A DNA stretch of 64,000 nt from Candidatus Vallotiella adelgis (lineage in GTDB: Bacteria > Pseudomonadota > Gammaproteobacteria > Burkholderiales > Burkholderiaceae), in assembly GCF_020541305.1 (NCBI RefSeq), contig NZ_CP047397.1:1-64000 (forward strand), given 5' to 3'. The notes under the pieces are model-generated. The model did not search any database and was not told the origin of the DNA. It was given only the letters and a program-made list of their open reading frames with translations. Each line of letters begins with the position of its first letter. The first letter of the stretch is position 1. Both the position numbers and the translations under genes were made by a program. Positions 55,029 through 64,000 of this stretch are shown in pieces.

Positions 55029-55784
55029 ATGATTCCTAAAGCTTTGCTTGCCCTTGATACATCGACCGATTTCTGCTCAGTTGCGGTGTTGTATCTGAAA
55101 CATGCCAGCAGTGTGCCATGTGTAATCAGCCGCCACGAGTACACTGGCCCGGTTTCTGGTATACGAGTTCTTCCGGCTGTGCGTGAAGTTCTGGGGGAAG
55201 CGAAACTCGTGCTAGCTGATTGCGAGGCGGTTGCATTTGGCGCAGGGCCAGGATCTTTCACTGGCCTGCGAATAGCGGCTGGTGTATCGCAAGGGTTAGC
55301 ATTTGGCCTTGGTATTCCAGTAGTGCCGATATGTACATTACTCGCTTGTGCAGAGCGAGCACGCGAATCGGATTCGGATGCACGACGATTGCTTGTGGCA
55401 CTCGATGCGCGTATGGGTGGGGTCTATTGGGCAGATTTTGTATGGGACGATGTGCTGGATGATTGGCGGGTATACCATCCTGCTGCTCTCTCTGCACCTG
55501 ATAGCGTGCCTGTTCCAGACGAGCCTTTTACGCTAGCTGGCAATGCATCGTCGGTATTTGGTGACGCTCTATGTGTCGCCACGCGAGCGCGTGTAATCGA
55601 CAGCTATGCGATGCCGCACGCCCACTCGCTGGCGATAGTCGGATGGTATGCGTTTATGGCGGGTCGCTCGTTTCCTGCGCGCTTGGCCATTCCCGAGTAC
55701 GTGCGCGATACGGTTGCGAAGACTATTAGCGAGCGCGCAATGGAGTTTGCGATAAAAGATCCATGCAGAAAGTCTAATGAGTGA
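55029..55784 (+). CDS. tsaB: tRNA threonylcarbamoyladenosine biosynthesis protein TsaB
   Basis: TsaB is the scaffold partner of TsaD in forming t6A37 on ANN-decoding tRNAs. The ASKHA-fold protein starts ALLALDTSTDFCSVAVL and contains GAGPGSFTGLRIAAGVSQGLAFGLGIPVV and DARMGGVYWADF, all diagnostic. The frame is open from 54960 but the family start is the ATG at 55029 (251 aa). It heads an apparent operon tsaB-rimI-udg: rimI begins six bases after its stop. Confidence 0.95.
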   Translation: MIPKALLALDTSTDFCSVAVLYLKHASSVPCVISRHEYTGPVSGIRVLPAVREVLGEAKLVLADCEAVAFGAGPGSFTGLRIAAGVSQGLAFGLGIPVVPICTLLACAERARESDSDARRLLVALDARMGGVYWADFVWDDVLDDWRVYHPAALSAPDSVPVPDEPFTLAGNASSVFGDALCVATRARVIDSYAMPHAHSLAIVGWYAFMAGRSFPARLAIPEYVRDTVAKTISERAMEFAIKDPCRKSNE

Positions 55785-55790
55785 TGTGTT

Positions 55791-56408
55791 ATGAGAGATA
55801 AGCGCTATTTGATGCCAATGATTGCAAGCGATCTTGATGAAGTCGAAGCGGTCGAGCGTGTTGTGTATACGTTTCCATGGACTCGAGAAAGCTTTGAGGA
55901 CTCGCTGAACAATGGTCACTTTGGTATTTGCCTACGGAACGACGCTGACGCGTTAGTCGGCTATTGCATGATGATGTTGGTTGTAGATGAGATGCATTTA
56001 TTAAACCTATGCGTGACGCCCGATGCTCAAGGCAAAGGCGTTGGTGTGACGTTGATGCACGAAGTAGTGCAGATTGCACGTACACACCATATTAACAGCA
56101 TCTTACTTGATGTTCGTTTATCTAATCATCATGCTATACGGCTGTATAAGCGTTTTAACTTTGTTGTAATTGGTCGGCGAAAAAATTACTATTCTTTACT
56201 AAATCGAGCGCGCGAGGACGCAATAGTGATGCGTTACAGCATGAGCTATTCGGTGTCGGTATTGCAATTTTCTGCTATGAAGCACAGCGATGAATATGGG
56301 CGGTGTGTTTCAAAGAAAACTTTCTTGCTGCGAGACGCAGCACTAGATAGCATGCGGGAACATCCCGAGAGAAATAGAACAAAAGCGCGGGCCTATGGAA
56401 AATCTTGA
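55791..56408 (+). CDS. rimI: Ribosomal protein S18 alanine N-acetyltransferase (RimI)
   Basis: A GNAT acetyltransferase that acetylates the N-terminus of S18. The acetyl-CoA loop reads VTPDAQGKGVGVTLMHEVV (about residue 85), followed by LDVRLSNHHAIRLYKRFNFVVIGRRKNYY. The N-terminal VERVVYTFPWTRESFEDSLNNGH is RimI-like. It has 205 aa, longer than the usual 150-165 by a basic C-terminal extension. Its last 14 bases overlap udg, consistent with translational coupling in the tsaB-rimI-udg operon. Confidence 0.93.
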   Translation: MRDKRYLMPMIASDLDEVEAVERVVYTFPWTRESFEDSLNNGHFGICLRNDADALVGYCMMMLVVDEMHLLNLCVTPDAQGKGVGVTLMHEVVQIARTHHINSILLDVRLSNHHAIRLYKRFNFVVIGRRKNYYSLLNRAREDAIVMRYSMSYSVSVLQFSAMKHSDEYGRCVSKKTFLLRDAALDSMREHPERNRTKARAYGKS

Positions 56409-57483
56409 TGCGATTCTAGAAGAGCTGGGCATTACGTCGTTTTGGATCTATTTCAACATAGGTCATGATCTTCGTCCTATTGAGACTGGAGGCAGTACAT
56501 CCCCACCCCCCCTTATAGATGTGGGGCAAAAAATCGGATGTGTAATGCCGTCTCAGCCTATACAAGAAACGGATGTAACTGTTGTTCAAGTACATGAAAC
56601 GCAAGAAAGTGCAGTGTGTTCGCTCATTCAAGACATCCAGTCTCCTCCCAGTAAGCTGACACGAGCGGAGGCTGAAGAAACTTTGACTGATAGCACCCCA
56701 ACTTGGGAAGAGCGCAGTATTTTCAAAACGGTTGATGCCAGCGAAACGCTTGATAAAGTCAAGGCGAAAAAAATAGTAGGGTCGGCTATAGAAGTGTCGA
56801 ATACGAAGCACGTAGCAGCTACTCTAGTCGGTCCAGCCCACGCTAAGTTGAATATCATAAGTAAACAAACTTCCGAAGTCTCGCTAGGTGCCGCATTAGC
56901 CGAGCAACCAGTTTTAATGTTAGACTGGAAAGCTTTAAAAGCGCGGGTAACAAGCTGTACACTGTGCAGCTTGTGCAAACAGCGCACAAACACGGTATTC
57001 GGCGTTGGTGACGAGGCAGCTGACTGGATGCTAGTTGGTGAAGCCCCAGGCGAAAACGAGGATAAGCAAGGCGAGCCGTTTGTCGGTCCAGCGGGTCAAC
57101 TATTAAATAATATGTTGCTTGCGTTACAGCTTCAGCGTGGCGATAATGTCTACATCGCTAATGTTCTGAAATGCCGACCGCCTAAAAATCGCAATCCAAA
57201 GCCGGATGAAGTCATGCGATGCGAGCTTTACTTACAACGACAAGTAGCATTAGTCAGGCCAGTCGTGATTATTGCGCTTGGATGTTTTGCCGCCCAGAGC
57301 CTGCTAAAAATGAATGCGAATATTTCTTTTTTTAGGGGACGTGTACATGAATATGTAGGAATTCCCGTAGTCGTTACGTATCATCCAGCGTACCTGCTTC
57401 GCAGCTTAGATGACAAGCATAAAGCCTGGAGTGATCTATGTCTAGCTCGTAAAGTTTACCGCCAACACAGCGTAATACATTAA
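56395..57483 (+). CDS. Uracil-DNA glycosylase, family 4 (Fe-S)
   Basis: Removes uracil from DNA, protecting against cytosine deamination. The C-terminal about 170 residues form the domain: [18 protein letters not shown] (cysteines for the Fe-S cluster), [26 protein letters not shown] (motif A), [18 protein letters not shown] and the final [10 protein letters not shown] motif. The N-terminal about 180 residues form a low-complexity linker, as in other Burkholderia members. The total of 362 aa fits that group. A C7 run lies in the linker (56516-56522) without a frame break. It overlaps rimI by 14 bases. Confidence 0.93.
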   Translation: MENLDAILEELGITSFWIYFNIGHDLRPIETGGSTSPPPLIDVGQKIGCVMPSQPIQETDVTVVQVHETQESAVCSLIQDIQSPPSKLTRAEAEETLTDSTPTWEERSIFKTVDASETLDKVKAKKIVGSAIEVSNTKHVAATLVGPAHAKLNIISKQTSEVSLGAALAEQPVLMLDWKALKARVTSCTLCSLCKQRTNTVFGVGDEAADWMLVGEAPGENEDKQGEPFVGPAGQLLNNMLLALQLQRGDNVYIANVLKCRPPKNRNPKPDEVMRCELYLQRQVALVRPVVIIALGCFAAQSLLKMNANISFFRGRVHEYVGIPVVVTYHPAYLLRSLDDKHKAWSDLCLARKVYRQHSVIH

Positions 57484-57794
57484 TTTTGTAATAATGGCGA
57501 CTCTTCTAGAGATAGATAGCGTTCATTACAGAAAAATGCAACATCTAGATATTCTAAGCTATATTCTAACCTCCGTTGAGGGAGGTGAGCGACGAGCAGA
57601 ATTCCGGTTAATGTAAGAAAAATGTCTAAAAATCGCACCGTTTTTAATAGTTGAATTATGGGCATATAAGTGGCTTCGACAGTTCTGCTCTGCAAATCAG
57701 CATATAGGATGATGGCGCTGCCACGACTTTGATTCCAAGCCCCCACACCCGGACGCTGATACGGAGATTTAATAATCGGGGACTTTATTTGCAT
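57480..57794 (-). pseudogene. Possible C-terminal remnant of lysophospholipid transporter LplT
   Basis: A 104-codon frame overlapping the udg stop. Its stretch GVGAWNQSRGSAIILY...LTGILLVAHLPQRR has the length (about 60 residues) and pattern of the LplT C-terminus (SVGAGN...NSAMLLML...ALWIWQRR). In Burkholderia I recall lplT lying between this udg gene and alr, which fits the position. The remaining gene is missing. The match is distant, so an unrelated relic is possible. Confidence 0.35.
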
Positions 57795-57888
57795 GATATT
57801 TCTGTTTGATATCTCAAGTATCTAGGTATTGTTCTCATAATAAAGTGTATCTCTTGAGATCGCCTAACATGCTGATTCTTCGTGGAAT

Positions 57889-58686
57889 CTACCACCAAGA
57901 GTAGCAGTGGTGTAGTGGCCCGGTCCCATGGCCGACAGAAATCCGTGTGCTGTGCATTAATGCTTGGGTTAGATAAATTTTTGCATCACAAACGGTAGTG
58001 ACCCAGTTCAGCCGCTGTGGGCGAAGCGCAGCCATTGCGCTAGATAATGTACATCCGGTTCCATGTGTTCCTGCTACGCTCACGCGGTTAGTGACTAGAC
58101 GGGTATGGCAGAAATCTTCGATTAGCCAGTCAGGACTACAAAGGCCTGACAAGTGCCCTCCTTTAAGGAGCACCGCGTATACTCCTAGTGCCTGTAAAGC
58201 ATCTCCTTGAGATGCCATCTGTGCTTCATTTTCAGCAATTGGCTGGTCAAGCAGCACAGCTGATTCATAAAGATTAGGTGTTATGATACTGGCTAGTGGA
58301 AGAAGTCGCTCACGCAGCACGCTAAGTGAATCTGGTTCGAGTAACAAATGACCGTTAGATGATAGAATCACAGTATCGAGCACTATATACTTAGGCTGGT
58401 ATCGCTCGATCGCGGCAGCAACTGTACAAATTATTTCAACGTTCGCGAGCATGCCAATTTTTACTGCATCGATTTGCAAATCACTAAATACTGCATCTAG
58501 TTGCTCAGCGACGATTCTGGAAGATATTGGATGAACTGCAGTGACACCTCTCGTGTTTTGCGCAGTCAACGCGGTAATTACCGCAGCGCTATATGCGCCT
58601 AGTGCCGAAAGCGTCTTAATGTCTGCCTGAATGCCAGCGCCACCGCTTGGATCAGACCCCGCAATTGTTAGCACGTTTGGAATCAT
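57889..58686 (-). CDS. thiD: Hydroxymethylpyrimidine/phosphomethylpyrimidine kinase
   Basis: Phosphorylates HMP and HMP-P to HMP-PP for thiamine synthesis. A ribokinase-fold protein starting NVLTIAGSDPSGGAGIQADIKTLSALGAYSAAVITALTAQNT, with VLLKGGHL and the anion-hole motif SVAGTHGTGCTLSSAMAA near residue 210. The ATG at 58686 gives 265 aa; a TTG five codons upstream (58701) is an alternative. It complements thiC in this window. It runs against udg and may be followed by the lplT relic. Confidence 0.95.
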   Translation of the reverse strand: MIPNVLTIAGSDPSGGAGIQADIKTLSALGAYSAAVITALTAQNTRGVTAVHPISSRIVAEQLDAVFSDLQIDAVKIGMLANVEIICTVAAAIERYQPKYIVLDTVILSSNGHLLLEPDSLSVLRERLLPLASIITPNLYESAVLLDQPIAENEAQMASQGDALQALGVYAVLLKGGHLSGLCSPDWLIEDFCHTRLVTNRVSVAGTHGTGCTLSSAMAALRPQRLNWVTTVCDAKIYLTQALMHSTRISVGHGTGPLHHCYSWW

Positions 58687-59790
58687 ATTATTTATAGTCA
58701 AAGACTACTGATAGTTTTTTATTGATATGTAATTATTGCCATACGCGTAATAATTTTTTCGATCACTGATCGACGCGAGACGTGATGAAACTAAAAACAC
58801 GCCGGTTCGTTTCGTGGTGACTCATTGGGTATTACATACCTAGGCTCACAAAGTGCAGAACATTACGAGTACAAAGTAGATTTTTGCATTGTATAAAATG
58901 AACGAGGCCACTAAGAAAAAGAATAACAAGTACAATAGATTCTCATTCTTTTTGAGGTTCTCTGCTAAATATGGAAGTTTAGCAGAGAACCAAATTCCAG
59001 TCGCACTAAAATACCGTATTAATTAGTATTACTAAAAATGAAGATATGTTAATGACTAATATGATGGAAAGTATACGAGAATATCAAAAAATATTATTAT
59101 AATGAGTACGAAGTTTTATTGAAAGATAAGTGGAAAATGAAAGATAAGTGGAGAATAAATGACTATGCAATGTATAGAGTAATGAGTTAAAATATACTCT
59201 ATCAAGGCTACTAAAATAATAGATTAGATAGTCTTCCCTTGATCTAGATATTGGCTACTACCAGATGTACCTCTGGTGACAGACACTCAATCAAGACACC
59301 GTACTTGTCTAGGCACAGAAGAAAATTAATAGATCTAGTAAGAGAGTTAAAGATGTACGTTAGTACAACTGTATATAGCTTACGCTTTTGATATTTTTAT
59401 GAAAAATATGATGCATATTTTTCATAAAAATCTAAAAATATGCTCGTAAAATCGAAAGTATAATGTAAGACGGAACGAAAAAATTGAATAGCAGGGTGTT
59501 TATTCAATGCGACGAGGAGTGAGGTTTTTTAGAATAGTTCTCGGAGAGATTAGAGGTCTCACTAACAGTGAGACAAGAAAAAAATATGCCGCAATAGTGC
59601 CGTAAAACTTCTTATCCAGCACCGAACTTGTTAGTTAATGTTAGAGTAAACGTAGAATTCACCCTTTCAAGGAAGAAAGGGTATGACTGCATGTATGTGA
59701 AACCCTAAAAGTTAAGGCTAAATTTTTCCCCAATGCAGAAAATTTCTCCGATTCGTCATTTATTTTAATCGATATTAAGCTTTAAAAGCT
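58687..59790. other. 1.1-kb divergent gap between thiD and alr with palindromes
   Basis: Holds GGTTCTCTGCTAAA/TTTAGCAGAGAACC (58956-58969/58978-58991, 14 bp, loop 8), the 18-bp repeat 59393-59431 and GTCTCACT/AGTGAGAC near 59556-59574. No gene seen. Confidence 0.5.
59393..59431. repeat. 18-bp perfect inverted repeat upstream of alr
   Basis: Arms 59393-59410 and 59414-59431 (core TTATGAAAAATATG / CATATTTTTCATAA) with a three-base ATG loop. It lies 360 bases upstream of alr. Role unknown; could be a terminator or a protein-binding site. Confidence 0.5.
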
Positions 59791-60861
59791 ATGCCGCGCC
59801 CGCTTCTTGCCACTATTCATACTGCGGCACTGGCCAATAATCTTGCCGTTGCGCGTCGCTGTGCCCCGAAGTCCAAGCTCTTAGCTGTTGTTAAGGCTAA
59901 TGCCTACGGGCATGGCTTGGCGAGTTCATTCCAGGGTCTGTGTTCAACCGATGGATTTGGATTACTTGACCTCGAAGAAGCAGTGAAATTGCGTGAAATA
60001 GGCTGGGTTGGGCCAATTTTATTGTTAGAAGGAGGTAGTCGTCAAACTGATATCGATATGATTGACCGCTACAGCCTAACGACCACTGTGCATTGCGACG
60101 AACAGTTACGGATACTAGAAATGGCACGTCTATCTAAGCCGGTTAACATTCACTTGAAGATGAACAGTGGTATGAACCGGCTTGGCTATGCAGCTGGCAA
60201 GTATCGCGCTGCATGGGAACGTGCTCGTTCATGCCCCAGCATCGGCCAGATTACGCTTATGACCCATTTTTCGGATGCTGAAAGCGAAATCGGTATTCTA
60301 AATCAATTAGATGTATTCGAGCATGGTGCCAATGGCATTATGGGTTCGCGTAGCCTATCAAATTCAGCTGCGACGCTATGGCATCCGAACGCACATTTCG
60401 ACTGGATTCGTCCTGGAATTATGCTGTATGGCGCTTCGCCGTCTGGCCTCTCATCCGGAATTAAGGGCCTTAGTCTTCAGCCGGCGATGACGCTAAGCTC
60501 AGAGTTAATCGCGGTGCAGACGATCGATCCAGGGGGCAGTGTTGGGTATGGCTCGACTTTCAAGGCACGTGAGCGCATGCGTATTGGTGTCGTAGCATGC
60601 GGCTATGCAGATGGTTATGCCCGCTGCGCTCCCGAGGGAACACCGGTTCAGGTAGATGGAGTGCAAACACAGATTGTGGGTCGAGTTTCAATGGATATGC
60701 TGACCGTGGATTTATCTTTGTGTCCTCACGCTAATATCGGTAGCCCAGTAGAACTGTGGGGGGTGCACGTGCCGATTGACGATGTAGCAGTAGCATGCGG
60801 CACGATTGGCTATGAATTAATGTGCGCGATCACACAACGGGTGCCAATGTATATAGAATAA
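59791..60861 (+). CDS. alr: Alanine racemase
   Basis: Converts L- to D-alanine for peptidoglycan. A 356-aa fold-type III PLP enzyme: the Schiff-base lysine is in [11 protein letters not shown] (about residue 35), the second catalytic base tyrosine in [10 protein letters not shown] (about residue 255), with [13 protein letters not shown] and [12 protein letters not shown] between and after. It appears intact, so the bacterium probably keeps a cell wall. A terminator follows 115 bases after the stop. Confidence 0.97.
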   Translation: MPRPLLATIHTAALANNLAVARRCAPKSKLLAVVKANAYGHGLASSFQGLCSTDGFGLLDLEEAVKLREIGWVGPILLLEGGSRQTDIDMIDRYSLTTTVHCDEQLRILEMARLSKPVNIHLKMNSGMNRLGYAAGKYRAAWERARSCPSIGQITLMTHFSDAESEIGILNQLDVFEHGANGIMGSRSLSNSAATLWHPNAHFDWIRPGIMLYGASPSGLSSGIKGLSLQPAMTLSSELIAVQTIDPGGSVGYGSTFKARERMRIGVVACGYADGYARCAPEGTPVQVDGVQTQIVGRVSMDMLTVDLSLCPHANIGSPVELWGVHVPIDDVAVACGTIGYELMCAITQRVPMYIE

Positions 60862-60977
60862 AGTAGAAAATACGCATAGCAAAAATCTGTTTTCGTCTGC
60901 ATGAGACTACAATGATTTCAGCGCACAGCTATAGAAATGACAGAGACAGTGCCTATTCGTGCCACAGCTGGAATGTC

Positions 60978-60999
60978 ACAGCCGAGTGGCTGTTTTCTT
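60978..60999 (+). terminator. Rho-independent terminator of alr
   Basis: ACAGCC, loop GAGT, GGCTGT followed by TTTCTT: a compact stem-loop with a T-tract on the plus strand, 117 bases after the alr stop. Confidence 0.65.
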
Positions 61000-61006
61000 G
61001 CTGACA

Positions 61007-61050
61007 CATCTCCTCCTGGCCCCGTTCTGGAACGGGGCCAGGAGGAGATG
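61007..61050. terminator. 44-base GC-rich perfect palindrome between alr and yggX
   Basis: Arms 61007-61027 and 61030-61050 pair over 21 bases without mismatch (core CTCCTCCTGGCCCCGTT and its complement), with a two-base loop. It lies in the gap between the convergent stops of alr and yggX. The GC-rich hairpin would be extremely stable in RNA of either strand, but lacks a U-tract. Confidence 0.6.
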
Positions 61051-61124
61051 CTCGAGATTAAGTTAATACTCCGCGTACTCGTCTGGCATTGATAAGAGTT
61101 TAGGGGTAAATAACTTATTATTGA

Positions 61125-61397
61125 TTAGTTAACGGGCGGCATGTATCTTGATACAACGTCTATACCCTCGCCAAAAAAAAATTTTTCAGCTTGTTGTAAT
61201 AGATATTGGCGAGCTTTCGGATCGGCCATATTTAATCGGTTTTCGTTGATTAGTATCGTCTGCTTTTGAATCCACGTCTGCCATATTTCCCTAGAGATAT
61301 GTTCGTATATGCGCCTGCCGATCTCACCCGGTAAAGGCGGGTAGTCTAATCCTTCAGCTTCCTGGCATAGTTTTGCACAATGAATTATTCTAGCCAT
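61125..61397 (-). CDS. yggX: Probable Fe(2+)-trafficking / oxidative damage protection protein YggX
   Basis: A 90-aa protein with the family signature [56 protein letters not shown] and the ending [16 protein letters not shown]. It protects Fe-S clusters from oxidation and takes part in iron delivery. The gene follows the argA pseudogene on the same strand, as in Burkholderia, so it has outlived its former operon partner. An A9 run (61173-61181) lies in frame near the C-terminus. Confidence 0.96.
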   Translation of the reverse strand: MARIIHCAKLCQEAEGLDYPPLPGEIGRRIYEHISREIWQTWIQKQTILINENRLNMADPKARQYLLQQAEKFFFGEGIDVVSRYMPPVN

Positions 61398-61470
61398 TCT
61401 ATTCTTCCTTAGATATAAGAGAGGGGTATAGCGCTAATTCTTTAATTCTACCTCTTATTCTTATTGTTTC

Positions 61471-62439
61471 TTATAGATACTTAATTAGTACAAGCAATTT
61501 GTGTTTCCAGTTATACAGTCGACGTCGGTTCTTGGTAGGATGCTGACTGTCGCTTTTACGAAACCGCGTTTAAGGAATGAATATTTAGTTTAGGTTATCG
61601 AAAAAATATCGAGTCAGCCGGCGCGCTCGAGCACGTTGCTCGATACATTTTTTTAGCAAGCGCTCGCTGTCGCCGGTCCCTTGTGCTTCTGGAGCTACGG
61701 TCAGGCACAACATTTTACCGATCCGCTCCATCGTGTTCTATTGCTGAGGAGTAGTTTATATCGCGCTCAATCTGGTAGCGGCCTCGGCGCACCAGGGGTG
61801 CCGTCTATCTCCAGCGGCTCAATTAGTTGTAAGATGCTGCGAACATCGTCCGACACGCATGCTTCACGTAGGCTGTCTAGATTTTTGTACAAAATCATAT
61901 GTACCAGCTCGGACATCTTGCAGGAACAGCCCAGCCCTCTTACAAACCAAACTTGATTTGGTATCAATCTTATGCACTACGCCAGTATGTTGAAAGTTAA
62001 CGCTATTAAGTATCTCGACTAGCCTCGCTGTGATGAAATTTCTCGATATAACGCTGATATGCGCGTGTGCTATTGTGTCGTATTCGGCAAACCCTGAATA
62101 ATTTCTGTCTTGATGTTCAGTTACATTTCTCCTGATCTTTTGATACTTCTTTGATTGCTTCTAGCGAACGCGCATCGGTGATCCGTATGCCGACTATGAA
62201 TATCGACTGAGCTTGTGGTGCAGGTTCAATTGTTTCTCAACCTGAGGCCGAAATCCGTACACTAGAACAATCTGGATGTCCATCGTATGCAACAGCGTAA
62301 TATTTTGGGCTAACGTATTAAGCGCTCTAGCTTGGACTAACTCACCACCGAATGCAGTGACAAAAATCTGGTTGCAGAACGCATAAAGATAGGGTGCAAC
62401 TTATCGAAGCCACTCAACGAATGGCGCATGATTTTCATG
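61471..62439 (-). pseudogene. argA: N-acetylglutamate synthase argA, pseudogene
   Basis: The minus strand still spells ArgA in broken frames: HENHAPFVEWLR-stop-VAPYLYAF, FVTAFGGELVQARALNTLAQ, MDIQIVLVYGFRPQVEKQLNLH, AHAHISVISRNFITA, MILYKNLDSLREACVSDDV with ILQLIEPLEIDGT, the GNAT loop CLTVAPEAQGTGDSERLL and the tail RRRLYNWKHKLLVLIK. An in-frame TAA at 62401-62403 replaces a serine codon. Further frameshifts follow and the central part of the amino-acid-kinase domain (well over 100 codons) is deleted. It is upstream of yggX, the Burkholderia order. The first step of arginine synthesis would have to come from ArgJ. Confidence 0.88.
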
Positions 62440-62639
62440 TATTAGATAGCGGTTCTCATCTGGGCACTCACTACGATGATGTTGCGACTCGCCCTATCTT
62501 GCTAGGTGGGATTGTTCGTGGAGTAATCGTTTGATGATAAAGTGCCACAATATTTAGTCACGCTAAAATCACCTATCGGTGCAGCGTTGATTATCTATAC
62601 CTCCATTATCTCCCTGTCTTATTCTAAGAGGCGCTGCTT

Positions 62640-63149
62640 ATGAGTAGGCAGCACGACGAGATCTTTAACACGATCGCGAAGTATCAAGTTATTATCGCTA
62701 ACAGCGCACACGAATCAGGAAAACCTACGCAATTTCATAAGATCTGCTCGATGTTCGGACGTGTTTTTGCGTGGGTGATACTAATCTTATCTGATATAGT
62801 AATATGCAGCCGAGTTATATTGCCGAATCTCCAAGGAGAGCAGTGCATTTCTAATAAACTAAATATACCGTTTGGTAAGGTTGTAGGTCACACAGTGTAT
62901 TCACTGACAGTCTGTCGTCTGGTGCATCGGTCAAGTAGACGACGTACAGCCTTCTTGTGCTTGGGAGGAATAGACCGAACCCGCTGCTGGTCGCCTACGC
63001 GATGTATATTAGCGGGGCTAAGTGATCCGGTACTACTACATCGATTTTTAGAAATAAAACCCAAAGTAAAAATACTAGTTGAAGAGCCTAATATTCAGGG
63101 TTTAATCGTCAAAGAACTGCGCGAGATTTATAAGTGCTACATAACTTGA
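62640..63149 (+). pseudogene. hrpA: ATP-dependent RNA helicase hrpA, truncated pseudogene
   Basis: The frame reads QHDEIFNTIAKYQVIIANSAHESGKPTQFHKICSMFGR, corresponding to the HrpA start '[38 protein letters not shown]'. The Walker A [10 protein letters not shown] has become SAHESGKPTQ. A little further LNIPFGKVVGHTVYSLT matches 'LGTPFGEVVGYKVRFTD' after a deletion. The rest of the frame is no longer recognisable, and a HrpA of about 1300 aa cannot fit. It is divergent from argA, as in Burkholderia. Although 169 codons remain open, I judge it a pseudogene. Confidence 0.7.
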
Positions 63150-64000
63150 AAAATTGAACGGCATGTGATCGACATCTTCACTATTGACTCGTGTTGTTAT
63201 GATTCTGCGCTAGTAGGACATGTTGTAGAACAACATTGACTATTTTTTAAAATTTTAAGATATTAATTAGTAATAAAATACTTCCTATGTATCCTGTGAT
63301 AGGGTAACCGAAGGTGTATTTCTTGTCTTAGACATTGTATACATCAGGCATAGACAATGAATATTTATATTCAAATATTTGATATATGAGTATCAACTAT
63401 TATAGTACGTAAGTTTAGTTATTATAACAATATTATTAATATTACAGAAAGCGTGGTGATGTTTTGAACGGTCGCATGGAACACATAAAAAATGTCGTTA
63501 ATTTCGGATAAATTCCGTTAATCTAGTCTTTATTTAACTATTATTCTTAATACACCTTCCCTAAAATGGGGAGATAAATATTAATAATTAATATGCGATA
63601 TTTATCATTTATGGCGTCTTAATAAATCTATTAACAGTTTTCATTTATAATATATTTATTAGTCTATTCTTATTAATTTTATTATTTTTTATTCTGCAAC
63701 TCAGAAAATTCAGCCTTCTTTGTGGTACTAATATGGTCGGTAACAATCTTCCACATTAGTAACTAAATATTGAGTGGTTACTTAGTAACGTCGATCAAGA
63801 TGTTGACGAATTTCTATTACATTCTATTGGTAGCATGTAATCGCGCCTCTCGTAGCGATTACTATAGGATTAGTTCTGTATCGACTACTAAACAGTAGAA
63901 CTGTAGTATGTACTAGCAAGACCGGCTCAGCCATAGTTCGATAGACTTCGAGATAAGCGTATAAAGTACTTTTATATAGTTACTGGGATTTATATGCCCA
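63150..64000. other. AT-rich gap after the hrpA remnant
   Basis: Probably further eroded hrpA sequence, but nothing readable. No RNA gene or long palindrome seen before the window ends. Confidence 0.5.

Overview
The window looks like part of the genome of a beta-proteobacterial (Burkholderiaceae) endosymbiont in mid-course genome reduction. The basis is the character of the proteins: RecBCD, ThiC, a short S21, Zur, a family-4 uracil-DNA glycosylase with a long linker, and an argA-yggX pair divergent from hrpA all read like Burkholderia/Mycetohabitans orthologues. The organism name is inference; adelgid symbionts of the 'Candidatus Vallotia' type would fit, but nothing here proves it. By my own sum, recognisable genes fill only about 34.6 kb of 64 kb (roughly 54 %). 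Long AT-rich gaps hold eroded genes, some still readable (lrp/asnC, argA, hrpA, possibly lplT).

Layout. 1-7.4 kb: recC (3' part), recB, recD. 8-10.1 kb: thiC with a decayed TPP riboswitch and a 14-bp leader hairpin. 10.3-11.9 kb: a tyrosine-recombinase-like gene split at a T9 run, then rpsU. 13.0-13.4 kb: tRNA-Leu(UAA) interrupted by a 268-nt group I intron. 14.3-15.8 kb: an lrp/asnC pseudogene and an aromatic aminotransferase. 19-26.4 kb: alpha/beta hydrolase with an H-NS-like protein, a HIT protein, a pair of perfect DnaA boxes, ahpC and zur. 27.3-28.4 kb: an AGE-family epimerase-like gene. 28.8-33.4 kb: a replication/partition module (parA, parS, parB, a Rep initiator and iterons). 33.6-34.4 kb: an Sfp-type phosphopantetheinyl transferase. 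36.9-42 kb: a YbaL-type antiporter, then shc and hpnD (hopanoids). 45.2-47.5 kb: glpK and glpF. 49-55 kb: a flavin reductase, argG, rhlE. 55-57.5 kb: tsaB-rimI-udg. 57.5-61.4 kb: lplT remnant?, thiD, alr, yggX. 61.5-63.1 kb: pseudogenes argA and hrpA.

The genes suggest retained DNA repair (RecBCD, UDG), HMP synthesis and phosphorylation for thiamine (thiC, thiD), the argG step of arginine synthesis despite loss of argA, glycerol uptake and phosphorylation, peptidoglycan D-alanine (alr), the t6A tRNA modification subunit TsaB, peroxide defence and hopanoid lipids.

The most notable signals are four. (1) The tRNA-Leu(UAA) group I intron has cyanobacterial-type placement and a compensated P7 helix. 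(2) The secondary-chromosome-style module has a parS palindrome lying exactly between the parA stop and the parB ribosome-binding site, and the iterons sit upstream of the Rep gene. (3) A TPP riboswitch is caught in decay in front of an intact thiC. (4) There are many long perfect palindromes, several in gaps between convergent genes and four inside recB/recD.
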